Origin: Polaribacter sp.
GTDB lineage: Bacteria > Bacteroidota > Bacteroidia > Flavobacteriales > Flavobacteriaceae
Direction: 5' to 3'
Length of the DNA: 64,000 bases
NCBI GenBank assembly: GCA_028336245.1
Contig: JAOKTT010000003.1
Location: forward strand, 1-64,000
Below the pieces are notes generated by a model. That model was not told the origin of the DNA. It worked only from the letters and a program-made list of their open reading frames with translations, and made no database searches. Below, in pieces: positions 55,439-64,000 of this stretch; positions within the stretch are counted from its first letter, which is position 1, and each line of letters starts with the position of its first letter. Made by a program: the position numbers and the translations under genes.

Positions 55439-57580
55439 ATGCTTAAAAAATTACTTTCGTTTTATTGCCTTTTATGTATCTCTTTTCTTACTTTTTCTCA
55501 AGAACAGTATTACAATAATGTAGATTTAACATTAGCTGGACTTCAATTAAAAGATGCTTTAGCTACCAAAATAATATCAACGCACACAAATTTCTTATCT
55601 TATTCTGATGTTTGGGTTGCCTGTAAAAATACAGATATAAACCCTGAAAATTCTAATGAAGTAGTTTTAGTTTATGGCTGGGAAGAAGGGCGTGATCAAG
55701 ACGATTCAAATGATAGAACTAGAGATATCACACGGCAAGATAATGGAAGTAATGGTAATTTTGTATGGAATCGAGAACATGTTTATCCAAAATCTCTTGG
55801 TGAACCAAATCTTGAAACTTCAGGTCCTGGTGCAGATGCGCATCATTTAAGATCTGCTGATAGAACAACAAATACATCTAGGAGTAATAAAAAGTTTGCG
55901 GAAGGTTCTGGAAACTCCGGAAGTGTTTCTAACGGTTGGTACCCTGGTGACGAATGGAAAGGAGATGTTGCTAGAATGATGATGTATATGTATCTACGTT
56001 ATGGCGATAGATGTGCACCAAATAATGTTGGTGATGGCAGCACTGATATGACTGAGGACAATATGATTGATTTATTTTTAGATTGGAACGTACAAGATCC
56101 TGTAACACAATTTGAAAAAGACAGAAATACGTATCATGAAAATACATCGAACTCTTCAGGACAAGGAAATAGAAATCCGTTTATAGACAACCCATACTTA
56201 GCAACAAGGATTTGGGGTGGAGATTCTGCAGAGGATGTATGGGGCATTTATACAAGTAGTGATAGTGAAGCACCTACTCAACCAACCAATGTTATAGCTA
56301 ATAACCAAACCACTACTACTATTGATTTAAACTGGTCTGCCTCTGACGATAATGTAGAAGTAACTGGATATAATGTCTATGTAGATGATGTTTTAACGGC
56401 ACAAAGTTCAAATGTTAGTTTTCAATTAACTAGCCTCACACCAAACACATCATATGCTATACAAATAGAAGCGCTCGATTTAATTAACAATAAATCTGAA
56501 AAGAGTACTGTTATAAATACGAGCACTACTAATGACACGACTGCGCCGAATGTACCAGCAAATATTACCGCAAGTAATATTTCAGGAACAGCATTCAAAA
56601 TAAATTGGACTACTACAACAGACGATACGGCTGTTACTGCTTATAAGGTATTCGTTGATGGTTCTTTGATAGGAAGTACACCAGACCTCTCCTATACTTT
56701 GACGGGTTTAATATTTTCTACAAGCTATCAAATAAGTCTTTCTGCCAAAGATGATGCCGGTAATGAATCTGAACAAAGTGATGCAGTAACTATAACCACC
56801 ACTGATGGGCAATCTAATGGTATTAACGAATTATTTATATCTGAATATGCAGAGCCAGAAGTAAATGGTAGTAATAAAGCCATAGAAATTGTAAACCTAA
56901 CCGCTTCAACGGTTAATTTATCAGAGTATTCTATTCAAAAACAATCTAATGGAGGTTCTTGGGTATCTAATTATCCTTTAGGAAACTTTAACATAGTTAC
57001 GGGTGATGTGTTTGTGATTGTGAATGCAGACACAGATGATAGCATACTTTTAGACGCAGCTGATTTGTTTGGTCCGCCAACCGATAGCGCCGCTCCTTAC
57101 GCATATGGCTCTCCTTTAAACTTTAATGGGAATGACCCAATCGGTTTGTTTAAAAATGGTGTATTAATAGATATTATTGGTATAGCAGGTGATTCTAGTA
57201 AACATATTGAAGATGTGACTTACAGAAGAAAAGGTACTATTTCTGCTCCTAACACTACGTTTACTGCAAATGAATGGGAGCTTTTAGACGGAAATACTTT
57301 TGATGATTTTGGTAGTCATACCTCAACTTTAAGTACCAATACAATTTCTTTTGAATCTTTTAAAATGTTTCCAAATCCAGTAAATGGGGACAAAATCTAT
57401 TTTAATACTTCGGTTGATTCGAGGGTAAGTATTTACACTGTTCTAGGAAAATTAGTACAATCCTCAAAGGTCACAAAAACTAAAAATAGCATAGACATTT
57501 CTCAATTCGCTAAGGGAATTTATCTAGTGAAAATTAATTCTGGGAAACAATTTATTTCTAAAAAACTAATTAAAAATTAA
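55439..57580 (+). CDS. Secreted endonuclease I family nuclease with FN3, lamin-tail and T9SS sorting domains (first copy)
   Basis: Exported DNase of 713 residues. Signal peptide MLKKLLSFYCLLCISFLTFSQ is followed by an endonuclease I domain (about 21-280). Its beta-beta-alpha-Me catalytic core shows WNREH (110-114) and DAHHLR (133-138). Two FN3 domains follow (about 281-455), then a lamin-tail-like domain (ELFISEYAEPEVNGSNKAIEIVNL, about 460-610). The C-terminus, FKMFPNPVNGDKIYF to KGIYLVKINS, is a type A T9SS sorting signal. It should be secreted or surface-attached and degrade DNA or RNA. The next gene is a paralogue. Confidence 0.92.
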   Translation: MLKKLLSFYCLLCISFLTFSQEQYYNNVDLTLAGLQLKDALATKIISTHTNFLSYSDVWVACKNTDINPENSNEVVLVYGWEEGRDQDDSNDRTRDITRQDNGSNGNFVWNREHVYPKSLGEPNLETSGPGADAHHLRSADRTTNTSRSNKKFAEGSGNSGSVSNGWYPGDEWKGDVARMMMYMYLRYGDRCAPNNVGDGSTDMTEDNMIDLFLDWNVQDPVTQFEKDRNTYHENTSNSSGQGNRNPFIDNPYLATRIWGGDSAEDVWGIYTSSDSEAPTQPTNVIANNQTTTTIDLNWSASDDNVEVTGYNVYVDDVLTAQSSNVSFQLTSLTPNTSYAIQIEALDLINNKSEKSTVINTSTTNDTTAPNVPANITASNISGTAFKINWTTTTDDTAVTAYKVFVDGSLIGSTPDLSYTLTGLIFSTSYQISLSAKDDAGNESEQSDAVTITTTDGQSNGINELFISEYAEPEVNGSNKAIEIVNLTASTVNLSEYSIQKQSNGGSWVSNYPLGNFNIVTGDVFVIVNADTDDSILLDAADLFGPPTDSAAPYAYGSPLNFNGNDPIGLFKNGVLIDIIGIAGDSSKHIEDVTYRRKGTISAPNTTFTANEWELLDGNTFDDFGSHTSTLSTNTISFESFKMFPNPVNGDKIYFNTSVDSRVSIYTVLGKLVQSSKVTKTKNSIDISQFAKGIYLVKINSGKQFISKKLIKN

Positions 57581-57633
57581 TATTATACATTCACAAAATT
57601 ATTCAAAACTGAATTATTTTTAACACTAAAAAA

Positions 57634-59724
57634 ATGAGAATAAAATTACTACTACTATCCTTACTACTCACCTTTGCTATTTCTGCACAAGAGCAGTATT
57701 ATACTGGTGTTGATTTAACTGCAGAGGGTGCAGAATTAAAAGAAAATTTAGCAGCAAAAACAATAGGTGCACATACAACCTTTTTAAGTTATACGCCCGG
57801 GGTTTGGGAGTCCTCTAAAATAACAGATGTAAACCCAGAGAATAGTTCAGAGGTTTTATTAATTTATGGTTACTCTGCGTCTGGTACTACTGCCAGAACA
57901 AGTGGCATCAATAATAGTGGAGGTAATCAAGGGGAATGGAATCGAGAGCACACCTATGCAAAATCGTTAGGAAATCCAAATTTAGGATCTTCGGGTCCTG
58001 GTGCTGATGCACATCATTTGCGTCCTTCAGATGTGCAATACAATGGCCAAAGAGGTAACTTAAAATTCGCGGACGGTGCTGGTAATTCTGGCAGTGTTTC
58101 TGGTGGATGGTATCCTGGTGATGAATGGAAAGGAGACATCGCTCGGATGATGATGTACATGTATATTCGGTATGGAAACCAATGCCAACCAAATAACGTT
58201 GGTATTGGAAGCAACGCTGCTACTGGTGACTTTATGATTGATTTATTTTTAGATTGGAATGTAGAAGACCCTGTTTCTGATTTTGAAAGACAAAAAAATA
58301 CCCACCACGATTCTAACCAAAACTATGCGCAAGGAAATAGAAATCCATTTATAGACAATGCCTATTTAGCTACTAGAATTTGGGGAGGAGCCCCTGCAGA
58401 AGATTCATGGGGAATTTATACGTCTAATGATAATGAAGCACCCACAGTGCCTACAAGCGTTGTTCTTAGTAATGCAACCACTTCTAGTATAAATGTTTCG
58501 TGGACTGCCGCTACAGATAATGAAGCCGTAACAAAATACGAAATATATGCCAACGGAACGTTAAACGGAGAAACAGCAAGCACTAATTATACGGCAACCG
58601 GCTTCAACTCAAATACATCCTATGCAATAACTGTGTTGGCGAAAGATCTTGCAGGTAATGCATCTGCCCAATCTGCGCCTGCGAACGGCACCACCACTAC
58701 CGATACCACAGCGCCGTCAGTTCCTAGCAACGTAAATATTACTTTTATTACCGGAACCAGCTTTCAAGTGAATTGGACTGCTTCCACAGATAATACGGCA
58801 GTGACAAGTTATGATGTTTATATTGATGGTGCTTTCAATGGTGCTGCTACAGGAACAAATTATACGGTCTCAGGTCTTACTATTTCAACCGATTATAGTG
58901 TGCGAGTTTTAGCAAAAGATTCGGCAAATAACCAATCAGCGCAGTCAACAGCAGTTACTGCAACTACTACCAACGGGGTAAATAGTGTTGTAGAATTGTT
59001 TTTCTCAGAATATGTTGAAGGTGTTGGGAATAACAAGGCTTTAGAAATTGTAAATTTAACGGACAACCCTATTAATTTATCAGGGTACAGTATAAAAAAG
59101 CAATCGAATGGCGCGGGTGGTTGGATCAATGCACTGCCGTTAAATGGAACCATTGACGTAAATGATGTTTTTGTCATGATTCATTTTCAGGCGGATGATG
59201 CTACTTTAGTTGCAGAAGCTGATTTAGTAGCACCAGAGGGTTCAAACTATGGAGCACCGGTTAACTTCAACGGAAACGATGCTGTAGGTTTATTTAAAGA
59301 TGATGTTTTAATTGATATCATTGGTGTTTTGGGCGAGACTGCTAAAAATTTCGAGAGTATGACCTTGAGAAGAAAATTAACAATCACCACTCCAAACACC
59401 ACTTATATTGCTTCTGAATGGGATCAATACGCTTTTAATACATTTGAAGGCATTGGAACCTACAATGCAACTGCCGGTTTAAATTCTTCTGTTTTTAATT
59501 CTTTTAAAATATATCCCAACCCTACCTATGGAAATACAGTATATTTTAAGGTGGGTGCAAAAACAAAGATAAAAGCCTACAATGTACTAGGTAAATTGGT
59601 GCAAACGGCAATCATAGATGGAAATAACAAGAGTATGGACATTACAACATTAGACAAAGGAATCTATATCTTACGGGTCCAAACGGCAAATGAATTTATA
59701 ACTCAGAAATTAATTAAAAGATAA
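57634..59724 (+). CDS. Secreted endonuclease I family nuclease with FN3, lamin-tail and T9SS sorting domains (second copy)
   Basis: Paralogue of the preceding gene with the same domain order in 696 residues. It has a signal peptide (MRIKLLLLSLLLTFAISAQ), a nuclease domain with WNREH (102-106) and DAHHLR (125-130), two FN3 domains, a lamin-tail-like domain (FSEYVEGVGNNKALEIVNL) and a T9SS tail (FKIYPNPTYGNTVYF). The copies are 53 bases apart. The nuclease parts are close (for example GNSGSVSxGWYPGDEWKGD in both), while the FN3 linkers differ more. It ends at a perfect hairpin. Gene duplication is the simplest origin. Confidence 0.92.
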   Translation: MRIKLLLLSLLLTFAISAQEQYYTGVDLTAEGAELKENLAAKTIGAHTTFLSYTPGVWESSKITDVNPENSSEVLLIYGYSASGTTARTSGINNSGGNQGEWNREHTYAKSLGNPNLGSSGPGADAHHLRPSDVQYNGQRGNLKFADGAGNSGSVSGGWYPGDEWKGDIARMMMYMYIRYGNQCQPNNVGIGSNAATGDFMIDLFLDWNVEDPVSDFERQKNTHHDSNQNYAQGNRNPFIDNAYLATRIWGGAPAEDSWGIYTSNDNEAPTVPTSVVLSNATTSSINVSWTAATDNEAVTKYEIYANGTLNGETASTNYTATGFNSNTSYAITVLAKDLAGNASAQSAPANGTTTTDTTAPSVPSNVNITFITGTSFQVNWTASTDNTAVTSYDVYIDGAFNGAATGTNYTVSGLTISTDYSVRVLAKDSANNQSAQSTAVTATTTNGVNSVVELFFSEYVEGVGNNKALEIVNLTDNPINLSGYSIKKQSNGAGGWINALPLNGTIDVNDVFVMIHFQADDATLVAEADLVAPEGSNYGAPVNFNGNDAVGLFKDDVLIDIIGVLGETAKNFESMTLRRKLTITTPNTTYIASEWDQYAFNTFEGIGTYNATAGLNSSVFNSFKIYPNPTYGNTVYFKVGAKTKIKAYNVLGKLVQTAIIDGNNKSMDITTLDKGIYILRVQTANEFITQKLIKR

Positions 59725-59743
59725 TGCTCTTTTAATTCATAAC

Positions 59744-59773
59744 AAAAAAACGATTCAATTGAATCGTTTTTTT
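59744..59773 (+). terminator. Terminator after the endonuclease pair
   Basis: AAAAAAACGATTCAATTGAATCGTTTTTTT is one continuous palindrome, with the loop formed from the central AATT. It lies 20 bases past the second nuclease gene. Confidence 0.85.
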
Positions 59774-59883
59774 TGTTTAAAACCTCGTGAATAACTCAAA
59801 AATTTCAAAGAAATAATTCATCAAAATTAAATTGAAAAAAAGTAAATTTGCTTTTTACACCAATGTCCAAACACAACACAATA

Positions 59884-62800
59884 ATGATTCATTTCTTTGG
59901 AAATAAAGACAGTAAAGTATATGCTGTTCAAACAACAAAAGAACTAACTGCAAAGACAGTTTCTAAATTAACTTGGTTATTTGCCAATCAACCTAAAATA
60001 GAAGCAGCAGCTATTGATGCTTTTTTTGTAGGCCCAAGAGCAGCAATGATTACTCCTTGGAGCACAAATGCAGTTGAAATTACTCAGAATATGGCAATTT
60101 CTGGTATCCTAAGAATTGAGGAATTCACAGTAGTTTCTGAAGATTTTACAGATTTTGACCCTATGATTTCTGAGAAATTCACCCGTTTACATCAAGAATC
60201 ATTTACAGTAGCCGTTCTGCCAGAAGCGATTTTAGATATCGAAGATATTGCAGCTTATAATGCCCAAGAAGGTTTGTCTTTAAGCACAGATGAAGTTGAA
60301 TATTTAGAAAGTGTTGCAACAAAAATTGGAAGAAAATTAACAGATTCTGAAGTATTTGGCTTTAGTCAAGTAAATTCAGAACACTGTAGACATAAAATAT
60401 TTAACGGAACTTTTGTTATTGATGGCGAAGAACAACCTACTTCCCTATTCAAAATGATCAAAGAAACAGCAAAACAATTTCCAAATGATATTGTTTCTGC
60501 TTATAAAGACAATGTTGCATTTATAAAAGGACCTAAAGTAGCACAGTTTGCTCCTAAAACAGCAGATAAACCAGATTTTTATCAAACGGAAGACTTTGAA
60601 TCTGTAATTTCTATCAAAGCAGAAACACATAATTTCCCGACTACTGTTGAGCCTTTTAACGGAGCAGCAACGGGTTCAGGAGGAGAAATTAGAGATCGAC
60701 TTGCTGGCGGAAAAGGTTCTTTACCTCTGGCAGGAACAGCCGTGTATATGACTTCATATTCTCGTTTAGAAGAAAAAAGATATTGGGAGCATAAATTTGA
60801 AGCAAGAGATTGGTTGTACCAAACCCCAAAGGATATTTTAATTAAAGCATCTAACGGAGCATCTGACTTTGGAAACAAATTTGGACAACCTTTAATTACG
60901 GGCTCTGTTTTAACTTTTGAACACGAAGAAAATGCTGCTTCAAGTACTACAAAACCTAGAAAATTAGGCTATGATAAAGTCATCATGCAAGCTGGTGGAA
61001 TTGGGTATGGAAAAGCAGATCAAGCAATCAAAGAAACCCCTAAAGAAGGAGATAAAATTGTAATTCTTGGTGGAGACAATTATAGAATAGGAATGGGCGG
61101 CGCTGCAGTTTCATCGTCAGATACTGGAGAGTTGGCCTCAGGAATTGAGTTAAACGCGGTACAACGTTCCAATCCAGAAATGCAAAAACGTGCTGCGAAT
61201 GCAATTCGTGGAATGGTAGAAAGTGAAGAAAACTTTATTGTTTCTATTCATGATCATGGTGCTGGTGGACATTTGAATTGTTTATCAGAATTGGTAGAAG
61301 ATACTGGTGGTAAAATCGATTTAGATACCTTACCTGTTGGAGATCCTACTTTATCAGGAAAAGAAATTATCGGTAACGAATCTCAAGAAAGAATGGGCTT
61401 GGTTATTGCAGAAAAAAATATCGATACCTTACAAAAAATTGCAGATCGAGAACGGTCTCCAATGTACACGGTTGGAGAGGTTACAGGAGATAAAAGATTT
61501 ACTTTTAAATCTAAAAAGAAAGGGGATACACCAATGGATTTTGCTTTAGAAGACATGTTTGGTGCTTCACCTAAAACGGTATTAACAGATATAACTGTTG
61601 AAAGAAAATACAAGAATCCAAGATATAAAGCAAAGAATTTAGAAATCTATTTAAAACAAGTGCTACAATTAGAGGCAGTTGCTTGTAAAGATTGGTTAAC
61701 AAACAAAGTAGACAGATGTGTGGGGGGTAAAGTTGCCAAACAACAGTGTGTTGGTCCGTTGCAGATTCCGTTAAATAACGTTGGCGTGATGGCCTTGGAT
61801 TACAACGGAAAAGAAGGCGTTGCAACTGCTATTGGCCATGCTCCTATTTCTGGGTTGATTGATCCTGAAGCTGGAAGTAGAAATGCAATAACAGAAGCGC
61901 TTACAAATCTTATGTGGGCACCTTTGAAAGACAAATTAAAAAGTGTTTCATTGTCTGCAAATTGGATGTGGCCTTGTAAAAATGAAGGTGAAGATGCACG
62001 TTTATATAAAGCTGTTAAAGCAGTATCAGAATTTTCTATCGATTTAGGAATCAATGTTCCTACTGGGAAAGATTCGTTGTCAATGAAGCAAAAATATGCG
62101 GATAGCGAAGTAATTTCTCCAGGAACTGTAATTATTTCTGCTGCTGGAAATTGTAATGAAATCACGAAAGTAGTAGAGCCTCTTTTACAAATTGATGGTG
62201 GAAACATCTACTATATTAACATTTCCCAAGACGCGTATAAATTAGGTGGAAGTTCATTCAATCAAACTTTAAATGCACTTGGTAATGAAGCGCCTGATGT
62301 AACCAATGCTTCTTATTTGAAGAAAACGTTTAATACCATTCAACAATTAATAAAAGAAGATAAAATTAAAGCAGGACATGATATTGCATCTGGCGGTTTT
62401 ATTACTACTTTGTTAGAAATGTGCTTTGCAGATGTAAACTTAGGAGCAGATTTTAATATTTCTGAATTGAATGAAGAAGATACTATTAAAGTACTGTTTT
62501 CTGAAAATGCAGGAATCGTTTTTCAAGCAGATGCGTCTGTAGAGACCGCCTTTGAAGAGATGGGAATTACTGTTTTTAACATCGGAACTGCAAATAATTC
62601 CGGAAAAGTAACTATTAAAAATAACGAAGAAACGTTCTCTTTTGATGTCGCTGAAATGAGAGATGTTTGGTATAAAACTTCTTTTTTACTAGATAGTAAA
62701 CAAACTGCAAATGGTTTGGCACAAGACCGTTTTGACAATTACAAAAAGCAGCCTTTAACCTATAAGTTCCCGGCTAATTTTACAGGCAAACTACCTATCA

Positions 62801-63570
62801 TTGGAAACGTTGGTGAAAAGCCAAAAGCGGCAATTATCAGAGAGAAAGGTTCAAATTCTGAACGTGAGATGGCAAATGCAATGTATTTAGCTGGTTTTGA
62901 CGTGAAAGATGTACACATGACCGATTTAATTTCGGGTCGTGAAACTTTAGAAGACATTCAGTTTATTGGTGCTGTTGGTGGTTTTTCAAACTCAGATGTC
63001 TTAGGTTCTGCGAAAGGTTGGGCAGGCGCATTTTTATACAATGCAAAAGCAAAGAAAGCCTTAAAAAACTTCTTTAAAAGAGAAGATACTTTGTCTGTAG
63101 GAATCTGTAACGGTGCTCAATTATGGATGGAGTTGGACTTGATTAACCCAAAGCATAAAGTACATGGTAAATTAGTTCATAATGATTCTCAAAAACATGA
63201 AAGCTCTTTTACCTCCGTAAAAATTCAAGAAAATAATTCTGTAATGTTATCTTCATTGGCAGGAACGGAATTGGGAGTTTGGATTTCTCACGGAGAAGGA
63301 AAGTTCAACTTACCAGAAGCTGAGGAAAATTACAATATCGTTGCAAAATACGGCTACGAAGGATATCCAAATAATCCGAATGGTTCTGATTATAACACGG
63401 CAATGATGAGTGATGCAACTGGAAGACATTTGGTAACGATGCCACATATAGAACGTTCTACTTTTCAGTGGAATTGGGCGAATTATCCTACAGGAAGAAA
63501 GGATGATGTTTCTCCTTGGCTGGAAGCATTTATAAATGCGAAAGAATGGATAGACACCTGCAATCAATAA
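59884..63570 (+). CDS. purL: Phosphoribosylformylglycinamidine synthase
   Basis: Large single-chain FGAR amidotransferase of purine synthesis, 1228 residues from ATG 59884 (the track start at 59848 adds 12). MIHFFGNKDSKVYAVQT is the usual flavobacterial start. A TAAATTTG box at 59843-59850 would leave the earlier ATG at 59863 at the transcript start, also favouring 59884. The synthetase core has NSEHCRHKIFNG, FPTTVEPFNGAATGSGGEIRD and PTGKDSLSMKQ. The C-terminal glutaminase has GSNSEREMANAMYLAGF and GICNGAQLWMELDL with the nucleophile Cys. All three parts are fused, as in E. coli. Confidence 0.96.
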   Translation: MIHFFGNKDSKVYAVQTTKELTAKTVSKLTWLFANQPKIEAAAIDAFFVGPRAAMITPWSTNAVEITQNMAISGILRIEEFTVVSEDFTDFDPMISEKFTRLHQESFTVAVLPEAILDIEDIAAYNAQEGLSLSTDEVEYLESVATKIGRKLTDSEVFGFSQVNSEHCRHKIFNGTFVIDGEEQPTSLFKMIKETAKQFPNDIVSAYKDNVAFIKGPKVAQFAPKTADKPDFYQTEDFESVISIKAETHNFPTTVEPFNGAATGSGGEIRDRLAGGKGSLPLAGTAVYMTSYSRLEEKRYWEHKFEARDWLYQTPKDILIKASNGASDFGNKFGQPLITGSVLTFEHEENAASSTTKPRKLGYDKVIMQAGGIGYGKADQAIKETPKEGDKIVILGGDNYRIGMGGAAVSSSDTGELASGIELNAVQRSNPEMQKRAANAIRGMVESEENFIVSIHDHGAGGHLNCLSELVEDTGGKIDLDTLPVGDPTLSGKEIIGNESQERMGLVIAEKNIDTLQKIADRERSPMYTVGEVTGDKRFTFKSKKKGDTPMDFALEDMFGASPKTVLTDITVERKYKNPRYKAKNLEIYLKQVLQLEAVACKDWLTNKVDRCVGGKVAKQQCVGPLQIPLNNVGVMALDYNGKEGVATAIGHAPISGLIDPEAGSRNAITEALTNLMWAPLKDKLKSVSLSANWMWPCKNEGEDARLYKAVKAVSEFSIDLGINVPTGKDSLSMKQKYADSEVISPGTVIISAAGNCNEITKVVEPLLQIDGGNIYYINISQDAYKLGGSSFNQTLNALGNEAPDVTNASYLKKTFNTIQQLIKEDKIKAGHDIASGGFITTLLEMCFADVNLGADFNISELNEEDTIKVLFSENAGIVFQADASVETAFEEMGITVFNIGTANNSGKVTIKNNEETFSFDVAEMRDVWYKTSFLLDSKQTANGLAQDRFDNYKKQPLTYKFPANFTGKLPIIGNVGEKPKAAIIREKGSNSEREMANAMYLAGFDVKDVHMTDLISGRETLEDIQFIGAVGGFSNSDVLGSAKGWAGAFLYNAKAKKALKNFFKREDTLSVGICNGAQLWMELDLINPKHKVHGKLVHNDSQKHESSFTSVKIQENNSVMLSSLAGTELGVWISHGEGKFNLPEAEENYNIVAKYGYEGYPNNPNGSDYNTAMMSDATGRHLVTMPHIERSTFQWNWANYPTGRKDDVSPWLEAFINAKEWIDTCNQ

Positions 63571-63587
63571 ACATATTAAATCTTAGA

Positions 63588-63619
63588 AAAAAGGATTAAC
63601 TCGATAGTTAATGCTTTTT
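63588..63619 (+). terminator. Probable terminator after purL
   Basis: AAAAAGGATTAAC pairs with GTTAATGCTTTTT around a TCGATA loop with one mismatch, followed by a short T tract. Confidence 0.55.
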
Positions 63620-63650
63620 GAGTATATTGTGGTGAACAAAATTCATTTTA

Positions 63651-64000
63651 ATGACCAAAAAACCAACACGGCTTTTTGATTTCCCCCAATATCAATTGCA
63701 GGAATACCCACAGGAAAAATGTTTCGTTTACAAAGAAAATAATATTTGGAAAAATATTTCTACCCAGAAATATATAGATCAAGCAAACCTTGCAAGTAGA
63801 GCTCTTTTAAAACTCGGAATTCAACCGAACGATAAGATTGCTGTAATTACTGTAAACAATAGCTATACATGGCATGTTTTAGACATCGGTATTTTACAGA
63901 TTGGTGCCCAGAACGTGCCTTTATACGCCACACTTTCAAGTAAAGATTACGCCTATATCCTAACCCACTCTGATGCACAGTATTGCTTTGTTTCTGATGA
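63651..64000 (+). CDS. Long-chain fatty-acid-CoA ligase (AMP-binding), 3' end outside window
   Basis: The N-terminal 116 residues of an adenylate-forming enzyme, not listed in the ORF track because the frame runs off the end. It starts MTKKPTRLFDFPQYQLQEYP. The stretch LGIQPNDKIAVITVNNSYTWHVLDIGILQIGAQNVPLYATLSSKDYAYILTHSDAQY is the typical N-terminal subdomain of long-chain acyl-CoA synthetases. The catalytic P-loop (TSGTTG-type) lies beyond the window. It follows purL by 80 bases. Confidence 0.85.
   Translation, partial: MTKKPTRLFDFPQYQLQEYPQEKCFVYKENNIWKNISTQKYIDQANLASRALLKLGIQPNDKIAVITVNNSYTWHVLDIGILQIGAQNVPLYATLSSKDYAYILTHSDAQYCFVSD

Noticed and set aside
1-64000. CRISPR arrays, tRNA genes, insertion sequences, prophage or defence islands
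   Set aside because: I looked for spaced direct repeats, TTCGA-type tRNA loops, transposase motifs and integrases and saw none. The gene content is core chromosomal.

Overview
The window is a 64 kb stretch of low-GC chromosome from a member of the Bacteroidota, almost certainly family Flavobacteriaceae. A marine, Polaribacter- or Tenacibaculum-like relative is plausible, but the genus cannot be fixed from this sequence. Four things support the family: several -33/-7 promoters of the Bacteroidota type (TTG, a 19-23 base spacer, TAnnTTTG), type IX secretion sorting tails, family-restricted proteins such as DUF4290, and the two-motif zinc centre of DnaJ. Gene density is high and almost everything is core metabolism or information processing. 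I found no tRNA, rRNA operon, insertion sequence, prophage or CRISPR array.

Layout. 1-6.9 kb (+): the 3' part of a RelA/SpoT gene, a Fur-family regulator, purA, an OstA-like envelope protein and a class III aminotransferase. 7-16.9 kb (-): an M23-type metallopeptidase, aconitase, the RNase P RNA, dnaJ-grpE, murA, a DUF4290 protein and a UvrD/PcrA helicase. 17-22.5 kb: a small anchored protein, then a vitamin B12 uptake locus in which a cobalamin riboswitch controls a BtuB-like receptor and a BtuF-like lipoprotein is divergent, then a pectinacetylesterase-family lipoprotein. 22.6-27.7 kb (-): a DUF2834 protein and the parE-parC pair. 27.9-36.4 kb (+): lysA, a GNAT acetyltransferase, a quinone oxidoreductase, tex, topB and a sterol-desaturase-family protein. 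36.4-38.9 kb (-): a compact VF530 / NAD(P)-binding / aminopeptidase P cluster with overlapping ends. 39-42.3 kb (+): gcvT, an SDR-type reductase and a DUF457-type membrane hydrolase. 42.5-45.3 kb (-): a lipoprotein, ychF and a ferredoxin. 45.4-51.7 kb (+): acyl-CoA reductase, serC, serA, DUF1015, a YggS-type PLP protein and a DnaQ/GIY-YIG fusion. 51.7-53.8 kb (-): recG. 54.2-64 kb (+): an RsmB-like methyltransferase, two tandem secreted endonucleases, purL and the 5' end of a long-chain acyl-CoA ligase.

Connections. Serine synthesis (serC, serA) sits in one block with a DUF1015 protein carrying a DGHHR motif, and no phosphoserine phosphatase gene is in the window. This is the best candidate for an under-described function. 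Purine synthesis is represented by purA, behind a (p)ppGpp enzyme, and by purL. The ferredoxin and the acyl-CoA reductase appear to share overlapping, opposed promoters around a perfect palindrome. MurA carries Asp in place of the catalytic Cys, which predicts intrinsic fosfomycin resistance. At least six genes appear to start at TTG. Functional calls rest on reading motifs by eye; no database search was run.
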